From NCBI GenBank assembly GCA_037176885.1, contig JAWWNJ010000182.1, positions 248,001 to 312,000 on the forward strand: a stretch of 64,000 bases of DNA, written 5' to 3'. The translations under genes and the position numbers were made by a program. The notes under the pieces were generated by a model that was given only the letters and a program-made list of their open reading frames with translations, did not search any database and was not told the origin of the DNA. This DNA is from Favolaschia claudopus (lineage: Eukaryota > Basidiomycota > Agaricomycetes > Agaricales > Mycenaceae). This document shows, piece after piece, positions 57,170-64,000 of this stretch; the first letter of the stretch is position 1; each line of letters begins with the position of its first letter.

Positions 57170-57750
57170 CTACAGTACATCGGGCGGAGGCGGATAGAGC
57201 TGAGAGGGCGGAAGCGCTGGGAGTTGGGATGGTGGAGGGGGAAGGTATTGGGATGGCAGGTACGCGAGCGCGGGGTCGAGCGTGAAGCTAGGGCTCGGCG
57301 GGTTGTCCAGGGAAAGATCTGGCGGCGCTCCATAACCAGGTCCTCGCGCCTTTCGGCGCTCCGCAGCCCAAAGCTCAGGGTCGAGCCATTTAAAGTGCCC
57401 GCATTCAAGGACGCGACGAAATAGGGAAACAAAAGCAAAGAGAAACTTACAGCGTTGAAGCAAAGATCCCGGTGGTAAGGCTCGTGCCTGCCCGAGCAGA
57501 TCAGCACAGTCGGTATGCGGTTGTTGCAGACAATTCCTCGGTGGGGGATGGCTTGACAGTTGACGAACTCGTGGGGGTATGAGGCCATTTGAGCGGCTGG
57601 AGATAGTTGGAATGTAGTCTGTAAGGGTTCATCGTCAGCATATATCGATTTGGCGCGAGGCGAGCACTCACAAGGGCGGCAGCATCGAGTGGGACGTACC
57701 GGGGGAAGCAAGAGAGGTTGTGACTGATCGTCACTCTTTGTCACATTCAT
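57170..57750 (-). CDS. Small protein with GRF-like zinc motif
   Basis: The ATG at 57750 (MNVTKSDDQSQ...) leads, probably after one intron (57616-57671), to HEFVNCQAIPHRGIVCNNRIPTVLICSGRHEPYHRDLCFNA. A second block has ECGHFKWLDPELWAAERRK and a Pro-rich tail. The spacing of Cys residues and the terminal CGxFKWLD are those of GRF zinc fingers, which bind nucleic acid in topoisomerase III, APE2 and many fungal proteins. The two blocks are in different frames: the GTAAGT donor after CTTCAACGCT has no AG acceptor before the next block. The gene is either broken or spliced unusually. It sits exactly between two inverted repeats. Confidence 0.5.
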
Positions 57751-57779
57751 CACTGTTTACGCGTTTGTGTTTACGTGCG

Positions 57780-57819
57780 TTCACCAGGAGTTCACCAAGT
57801 TCATGAGGTTCACCAAGTT
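57780..57819. repeat. Right arm of inverted repeat pair around the GRF-like gene
   Basis: Partner of 57021-57064. The two arms flank about 715 bases that contain the whole GRF-like gene, whose ATG is 30 bases from this arm. A further inverted unit (TTCACGGTGAA) lies just to the right. Confidence 0.75.
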
Positions 57820-58192
57820 CACGGTGAACTCCCGTAAACTTCTGCATATAGGTATGTTCTCAGATAACCTTTCGTGAGGAATGGGAACAGAGTAATAATC
57901 CGGAAACAACCCCTCTCGAACGCAGCACTCAACTTGGGACAGGTGGCAAGAAACGCAAGGAATATCCGAAAACAGCTCGGTGTCGTAAAGCTGAATTGAA
58001 TGGCTAGAAGTCTTGGCGGATATCTATCGCGCAAGTCGCAAGTGGGAGTGAAACGCGGCTAACGGCCGAATGGAAGATTAGTTTAAGCATTGTGGACGAT
58101 GGGACTCTTTACAATGCACTGGAACTCGGAGAAACGCGTTGCAACAGTAAAATCCAAATAAAATATACATACAAACTGCGCCTTTACACGAT

Positions 58193-59464
58193 TCATTCTT
58201 CTTCATCCTCTGGTTGAGCTTTCACTCGTAGGCCCCACTGCGCTTCCCAATCAGCCACCAACGTGGACTGGGAGGCGTAAATCCCCCATGTAATGGCATA
58301 ATGTTCGAGTACAAGATCAAGCTCCTCTAGCTCGTCTACGAGCTCGAGCTGCGCTATCCTGGAAGAACTCTGAGCGTGTGTTAGAAACGAAGAAAAGGAA
58401 TGACAACCTCTGCAGCTCCGATGGCCCGATATAAGACTTCCTGATCTCTTTGAGGGTCAGGGCATGAGCGGCCGTGAAGCCTATACCCAAAAAGCGATTC
58501 GGAAGAGATGCAATGTCAGGGTACGGTGCGGCGCCGGGGAGAGACACGTTTCGCGCCTGCGAATTCACATTTAGCTGTGATGAGGATGGCCGAAATTAGC
58601 GAGCCTACCCGGAGATTCTCCACCATAACGCGCCCAAAATTGTCTTGAAGGTGAAACATCTCATACACGATGCAACCAAGAATACCGCCGTCAGCCGAGA
58701 TATAGTCGCGAAACCATTCAAGCACGCCGGAGGAAGCTGCTGGTGTCATATACACCAATACACATTCGAAGAGAAGCAACGTCGGAAGGGCGGGCGAGAG
58801 AATTGCGCCGTTTTCTGCTGCCAAAAGTTTGCTGATAGAGTCTTGTGGTGGTAATCGCAGGTCCACTGGGAGAAGGTGATATTTCCCTGCGCTCAATCCC
58901 ATCCCACCGTGCGCTACAGCATACTGTTAGCTTGGCTAGTCATCGGTAAAGGCGTTTCGACCGACCCGCAACAGAATTACCCAACACCGCGCTCATTTCC
59001 TTGCTCTTCTTTATCGCCATCGCTTTTTTCGTCGCAATCTCCGGGAAATCCATCTCGATGTACGCAGCGAGAGCATCCTTGTGTGCGCTTGTCTATCTGA
59101 AGAAGAAATACTCATGAGTCTTCTTGCTTTCCGAGTCTGATGTCAATGCCTTTCTACACACCGCAATCCGCCAGAAACGCGTATCGCTCCCAGCACCTAA
59201 ACTGACGATCTGGCAGCGCTTTCCATGATTCGCAGAGGTTTGCAGCCACTGAAAGACCAGCTCGTCGATAGCCGTCGCGCGCACGAAGGTGCCGATGTTG
59301 ATCAACGGCGGTCGCGGAGGTTGCAAGTGCGACCGAGGCACGAGAGATTTGATGAATGGATCTTGCAGATATCCCTTCTGTACGGCTGACAATCGAGCCA
59401 AGGCGGCGTCAGCGTCGGTGAGGCGAATGGCAGAGTCGGGGTCGTGTGATGAAAGCATTGACAT
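58193..59464 (-). CDS. PPM1: Leucine carboxyl methyltransferase (PP2A methyltransferase, LCMT1/Ppm1)
   Basis: Multi-exon gene from ATG 59464 to TGA 58193-58195. The SAM-binding loop QIVSLGAGSDTRFWRI lies near residue 85. Upstream residues KGYLQDPFIKSLV and PLINIGTFVRATAIDELV are typical of the family. Later blocks are YIEMDFPEIATKKA, YHLLPVDLRLP, PTLLLFECVLVYM, ILGCIVYEMFHLQDNFGRVMVENL and a C-terminal EWEAQWGLRVK-like end (ADWEAQWGLRV). The enzyme methylates the C-terminal Leu of the PP2A catalytic subunit and so controls holoenzyme assembly. Its length, about 340 aa, is normal. It is a cytosolic housekeeping gene. Confidence 0.93.
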
Positions 59465-59696
59465 GGCGGTTATAGTTCAAATGCAGCACGAAAGGAACCG
59501 GGCCGTGGGCGAAAATCAACAGACAAATCAAGAAAAATACATGGATTTCAACGACGAGTAGGGTAAGACAGAGGATATTCGTATATGTATATTCAAAGAG
59601 TTCGGCAAAGAACCAAGATTATCGAGAAAAAGTAACCCTCACTCCATCCTTTTTGAGTTTTTTCAGAGCCTTCATGAGGATGGGCCGTTCATCCTC

Positions 59697-60759
59697 CTAT
59701 AACGTCAACTCAAATTCTTGAAACTGCCTGCTGCTAAGTCTGAGCGATCTCAAGGGTCTCCCCGATCCTCTGGTGCGTCCAAGAAGGAAACCCGCAAGGA
59801 AAGAGAGCGTCGCATCGTACGAGACACTCAAGTGTCCGAGATGTGGAAAGACGAAAGGTGGTGAAGGGTCAACATGGAAGGTAGGCTGGATGAGCGCATC
59901 CATGTACATACTATGGCAGCGACTCAGCCTCAGGGAGGACACTTGCGACGCCTCGAAGAAAAAACGATCCACGATATCGCATCCCCGCTGGCATCGGTCG
60001 GGCGCGATGAGCGAGAGCTCGCGCAGGCGGGCGCAGCTAGGCAAGGAAGCGAAGACGCGCAATAGATGGCACGAAGTATTGGGCAGGCCATCCGGTGCCA
60101 CGTACCCAACGGGACAGAAGAGGACTTGATGAATGACCAAGGTAGCGAGATTGGGTGCTTTTATGCAGGTTGCGAGACCTGATATGTCGTCCATGAAATC
60201 GAGTCGCAGATATTGAAAGGCCTCGAGAGTGACCGGTGTCCACATTTTGAGAGTGTCAGCTGGGGCTCGACCTTCGAAATTAAACTGCTCTAGTGTTCCA
60301 GCGCACTCGACGAGGATGTCCCGCAAGTCACTCAGGGACGGCCGCATGCCATGCTCGAACCTCAGTTTGAGGGTCAGCGCCGTGATGTGACGCACATCCC
60401 AACAAAACCAGCGCAAGTCGCTAAAACGGGGTCTCTCCTGAAACAGTGACGCCGGGGTCGGTATGAAGAAGCGTGCTGTGAAATGTGGACGGCGAGCAAC
60501 CCTGAATTCCACGCCACCAGGTAGCCTGATGCGAAAGGCTGCCATTACTGGGAATGCAATTTGACACAGAGCAGAGAGACAGTCAAACGTAAGGCTTGGG
60601 TCGTGAATTGTAAGAGCGAGGGAGTGGATTCGATTGGCATGTTTGGACAGAATTGTAGCTTCGTAAAAGATCTAGTCGCGGTGGAGATCAAGATGCAAGG
60701 AGACGAGTTAGCTTGCTGACCTCTTGAAAAAGAGGATAGTCTGCGGGTGCCAGACGGTT
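59697..60759 (-). pseudogene. F-box/LRR-family locus lacking its F-box, with an in-frame stop near the 3' end
   Basis: The main exon 59697-60671 is open for 325 codons. It joins across a 49-base intron (60672-60720) to a short exon reading RLAPADYPLFQE. Leucine-rich repeat-like segments (RHITALTLKLRFE, LRDILVECAGTLEQFNFEG, LATLVIHQVLF, RLRELSLIAPDRC, VSSLRLSRCHSMYMDALIQP) match the C-terminal two thirds of the 9.9-kb F-box protein. Upstream, fragments such as RKAALSLPSLW suggest the F-box part in another frame, broken by stops. The frame ends at TAG (59697-59699), but 25 further codons (EDERPILMKALKKLKKDGVRVTF...) resemble the family's natural tail. Decay at both ends is the simplest reading. 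Confidence 0.65.
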
Positions 60760-61029
60760 TTAAGGATGCAGAGAGGGTTCGTTGTCCAAAGGGAAGGCAA
60801 AGACAGAGCTGCTTTCCGACTCATGGCATACTTGCGAGAGTCAATCCGGACTTGCTTCATTTACACAAAACTCAGATATTTTATTGAGCACATTCCTGGG
60901 AAGGGCACCCGCCTGGTTGCGGTGAGATGGTGCATACGTAGGATGGCTAAAAGCTCACCATGGTATAGATAAGAGGATATGTGCGGGATGCCACCCAGCG
61001 CGCCGAGAGTTGAGCATAGAATTTTTTAG

Positions 61030-61960
61030 ATTTTTTTTTTTTTTTTTTTTGTGGAGCGATCCCGGACAGACAACTGATAAAATCAGCCTCTGCCGGCGCT
61101 TTTTCAGTGAGGCGTGAGCCATCGAAAGAAAAGAAAAGAAACCCCTAGAGAAATACGCTTACGTACGCCGGTGTATGGCAGTGTGGGACTCGCAAAACCT
61201 CTCCAGTAGCATGCTACCGGAGGGGCGCCATACCCACTAAAACTCTAGACTGACGGATCTGTGTGACCGTCAGATTTTCGGCGTCCTTGATGACACCTTT
61301 CCAGGTGTTAAAAACTTTCTTCGCGTTGTATGCGCGATTACCGAATTTCTTAATGTCGGTAAGAAGGAAGTCAATTTTGAGGCGAGAATTTATACACGCT
61401 AGCCATCTGTTATGAATTTCTTTCTCCGTGAAGTATTTCGAGGGGTCGCTGCCCCGTTCGATAACGCGGGTGCATCTCAGTTTCCATATCATGTGTGCAG
61501 TCTCGGATATCAGAATCCGGTATAGCCGGTTGGCTCCGGAGTCGCACTTCCCGTTTGCATCCTCCACATTCGCAAAGCCGCAAGCAAATATACCACCGAG
61601 TGTAATCTCTGGCCATGCATACCCTTTGGTTTCCCACAGTTTCTGGGCAAGCTTCCAGAGTATCTCTCTTCCTGGAGCCTCACATTCAACGAGAATGTGC
61701 TCAAGTGAGTCATCGACCTCGCAGTGTTTGCATGTTGCCCAATGTTCGAACGTAGGGATATTGTGCCAGTATTCTCCAACTTTATATGCCTGGTGCATGC
61801 ACCTCCAGAAGAATTTTTTAGATTTGAATTTGAAAGAAACAAAGGAAAGGCTGTCCAACTTGTGACAAAGCGCCACTGCTCATTCACCCCGGTCCTTGCT
61901 GTTCGAGGCAAGATTGAATCATTCTCATTGAACACTTGTTCAAGACGCGAAGGAATATGA
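61030..61960 (-). mobile_element. 5'-truncated LINE (Tad-type) with poly(A) tail
   Basis: The minus-strand frame 61876-61214 has the zinc-binding RT C-terminal region of basidiomycete LINEs: FFWRCMHQAYKVGEYWHNIP, FEHWATCKHCEVDDSLEHILVECEAPG, and then RILISETAHMIWKLRCTRVIERG. There is no endonuclease or reverse transcriptase core, so only the last 0.9 kb was inserted. A run of about 20 Ts at 61031-61050 is the poly(A) tail on the minus strand. Candidate target-site copies are AGAATTTTTTAGA (left, about 61018-61030) and AGAATTTGATTAGA (right, about 61969-61982), which agree only in part. The 5' junction is approximate. Confidence 0.85.
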
Positions 61961-62193
61961 AGGAACTAAAGAATTTGATTAGAGAGAACTCTGAGCAGTG
62001 AGCGCTAGCGAGCCCTGAGGCCTGAGTGTTGACTGAGGTGGATTCTGGAAGGAGAGAGCACGAAGCTGCACGAAGAGGCACGAAGGCAGCACAGCCACTT
62101 CGCAACTCAACGTTGAACTTTGATTCTTCCACACAAAGTCTCTACGTCAAAACGCCGCCTTTGAGTGCCTGCTAGTAATTTTAGTCGGCTGAA

Positions 62194-63532
62194 ATGTCTC
62201 TCGAAGCCCTTCACGCTAAAGTTGCAGACCTTGACGTTGAAATTGGACAGCAACGAGAACTGCTAAAAAAGCGAGAACGCGCAAAGAGTCAGGCCTCCAC
62301 TGATGCCAGATTAACATGTTCGCGACCCAATAGCCCGGCTCCCTCTAGAACTCTCCTCCCACATCTTCCTCCAAACCCTCGATGTTGTCCCACAGCCTGG
62401 CGCTGCTCATGGACCCACGCTACATCTCATCATCTGCCATAGCTGGACGGAAATCGCTTTAGCTGAGGCTGCGTTATGGGCTAAAATCCACATCACCTTC
62501 GGTCGCACTCGAAATTTGAAGGAAATCCTGTCAATCTGGCTCGAGCGCGCTCGTAATAAACCTCTGGGCGTATGGCTTTACGGATTACTCGACCTTGACC
62601 TTGTCGCGATTGTTTAGAGGCATGCGCAGCAGTTGAAGCACCTCCATTTGATGACGGAGGGCTCGTATGACGACAGTGACAATGGAGTGCAATTGTGGAA
62701 TCCAGGTAGTGCACCGTGTCCACTTCCATGCCTCGAAACTCTCACCATCCACGGCTCCCTCCATGAACGCCGTTGCACCAAAAATTTTGGGCCGCATATA
62801 TTGGAACTTCTTCGTCTGTCTCCGAATCTCAGCAAGTGTTATTTTGAGCGTTGCGCTACCCGACTCTTTCAGCACTCACCAATCCCTCGTCCATCGTGGC
62901 CTTCGTGAGCTCAGCATAGACGACGCTGGGAATCTTCCGCTTGATTGTTGTGCCCCATTCTTCGCCTCGCTTTCTCTCCCGTCGCTCGAATTTCTCTCCT
63001 GCCCTCTATCCAGATACCATATGAGGCGACAGTATCGTTTTTACAGCGTTCTACACCTCCCCTCCGAAAACTGAATATGGGAGAAGCAAGAGTCTTGCTG
63101 CAGTGTCCTACACTATTCACTGCCCTTGAGCGGCTGGAACTGTATTCAACCTGGCATTCAGCAGAAAAGTTCCTCATAGCCATGGATCAGTCCCTATCCA
63201 TGCTCCCCAACCTCGCCGTTTGGAAAATGCACTTCAGTCACTATTCGGCTCGTCAATTCTTCTGTGGTTGTTGGGAGACGCTGTCCAATGTGCTGGTTGT
63301 TCGTCGCACCCAGATACGAGTTTTGGATATCCAAACACCCAAGATACCCGCGGTGGAAATGAACCATGCTCCAGACGCAGTCAGCACGATATTGCATGCA
63401 CTGGTTTCGGACGGAATGCAGAGAAACATTGACAATTTCAATCGGTCGTACGTAGGTTTTCTTCCTTCTGCATTCTTAGCTGAATGTCTCCTCCCAAGCG
63501 TCACATCATATTCTTCCCTTGAAATTCGATGA
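62194..63532 (+). CDS. F-box protein of the coiled-coil/F-box family, splicing or integrity uncertain
   Basis: The start at 62194 gives a short coiled coil (MSLEALHAKVADLDVEIGQQ) typical of agaricomycete F-box proteins. The F-box follows (PIARLPLELSSHIFLQTLDV, ICHSWTEIALAEAALWAKI) and then leucine-rich segments to TGA at 63530-63532. Between the coiled coil and the F-box the frame shifts by one. It can be rescued by a 46-base intron (62288-62333), but that removes the conserved DPIA. An intron 62570-62617 (48 bases) removes an apparent TAG, and one at about 63032-63090 (59 bases) joins the last exon. A third shift near 62840-62872 has no good intron. The locus is either intricately spliced or in early decay. 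Confidence 0.6.
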
Positions 63533-63835
63533 CTGCTTCGAATTACTGTTTGATCAATTTTCGCATTGCACTTCTAAGTACGCCATCTAAAAGTCAGGAT
63601 GATCTTGAATTTCACCGATCACGTCTTCTATACATGCGTTACGTTGTCCACTGCAGTTCTCCTGTAAGCTGAGTGCCCACTGCTAGGATTTTCGTGTGTG
63701 GGCGAGAAATATTTATTCATTTACTCCGATCAGGATCAGTGGCACTGCTATTAGGTTTGATCCGGGGAGCGCTTGGACATCAATGTCATCAACGTATCTT
63801 CGTATCTCTTGACCAGTTCGTCGACGCGTTAAGGC

Positions 63836-64000
63836 ATGGCGGAGCCAGCGACCCTCCTCTCCCTTCCCAACGAGCTCCTCATCATAATATTCGAAAATCC
63901 CAAATTCCCCGTCGACCACCTCGCCACTCTTTCTCTTCTATGCCGCCGCCTCCACTTCCTCGCGCTCCCCATCTATTTCGCCCGCAACGGCATGCCCTCG
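63836..64000 (+). CDS. F-box protein, N-terminus only (runs off the window)
   Basis: The ATG at 63836 opens MAEPATLLSLPNELLIIIF, a typical F-box, followed by LATLSLLCRRLHFLALPIYF. The frame is still open at the last base, so the rest lies to the right. Confidence 0.8.
   Translation, partial: MAEPATLLSLPNELLIIIFENPKFPVDHLATLSLLCRRLHFLALPIYFARNGMPS

Noticed and set aside
62570..62617. In-frame TAG in the 62-kb F-box gene, first read as a nonsense mutation
   Set aside because: A 48-base intron with donor GTATGG and acceptor GTTTAG removes it and joins the flanking exons in phase, so it is intronic.

Overview
The window is nuclear DNA of a filamentous basidiomycete, most likely a mushroom-forming agaricomycete. 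Nearly every gene is cut by introns of about 45-65 bases with GT-AG ends. The gene families also fit: Hsp70-like ATPase, expanded F-box/LRR proteins, ankyrin-MYND proteins, DUF4246, a CPL1-like secreted protein, an MLKL-like helical domain and a Tad-type LINE. No bacterial operon, CRISPR array or ribosomal RNA gene was seen.

Layout. 0-5 kb: an Hsp70-like gene (-) and a 1.4-kb inverted-repeat DNA element. 5-9.2 kb: Rab18 GTPase (-), a YAP1-binding/Glomulin-type helical protein (+) and an FMN reductase (-). 9.9-13.1 kb: an F-box protein (-) and a ubiquitin-like/WLM metalloprotease (-). 13.2-16.5 kb: a tandem duplication of an ankyrin-MYND gene (+). 17-20 kb: a Cdc24-type RhoGEF with an in-frame TAG, and an MLKL-like N-terminal domain protein. 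20.5-25.8 kb: the mRNA 3'-processing factor CFIm25 (-) and an SLC26/SulP transporter carrying STAS and cyclic-nucleotide-binding domains (+). 25.9-29.7 kb: a P450 relic, a tRNA-like sequence and an NmrA-family reductase. 29.7-33.9 kb: a full ABCB exporter, probably Ste6-like. 34-40 kb: a multi-pass membrane protein, a gene-poor stretch and a CPL1-like secreted protein. 40.6 kb: U2 snRNA (-). 41-47 kb: a repeat-containing disordered protein, an ornithine cyclodeaminase-family protein and a ZIP metal transporter whose intron holds a long foldback. 47-54 kb: a DUF4246 protein and a second RhoGEF. 54.5-59.5 kb: a sugar transporter, a GRF-like zinc protein bracketed by inverted repeats, and leucine carboxyl methyltransferase (PPM1). 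59.6-64 kb: three F-box-related loci around a 5'-truncated LINE.

How the genes relate. These are mostly independent housekeeping and accessory genes, not a pathway cluster. Functional links that can be stated are general ones: Rab18 and RhoGEFs in membrane and polarity control, U2 and CFIm25 in mRNA maturation, and several transporters (SulP, ZIP, sugar MFS, ABC). The right end and the 17-20 kb segment look like lineage-specific, decaying or fast-evolving gene families.

Exon models were built by hand from reading frames, splice signals and family knowledge. Where I give exon coordinates and a protein length, the exon lengths sum to a multiple of three. No homology search was run. The clearest unusual items are the splice-phase puzzle in the downstream ankyrin-MYND copy, the in-frame stops in two genes, the perfect 34-bp inverted-repeat element, the palindrome inside the ZIP intron, and the inverted repeats that bracket the GRF-like gene. 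I do not see convincing evidence for a wholly new multi-gene system.
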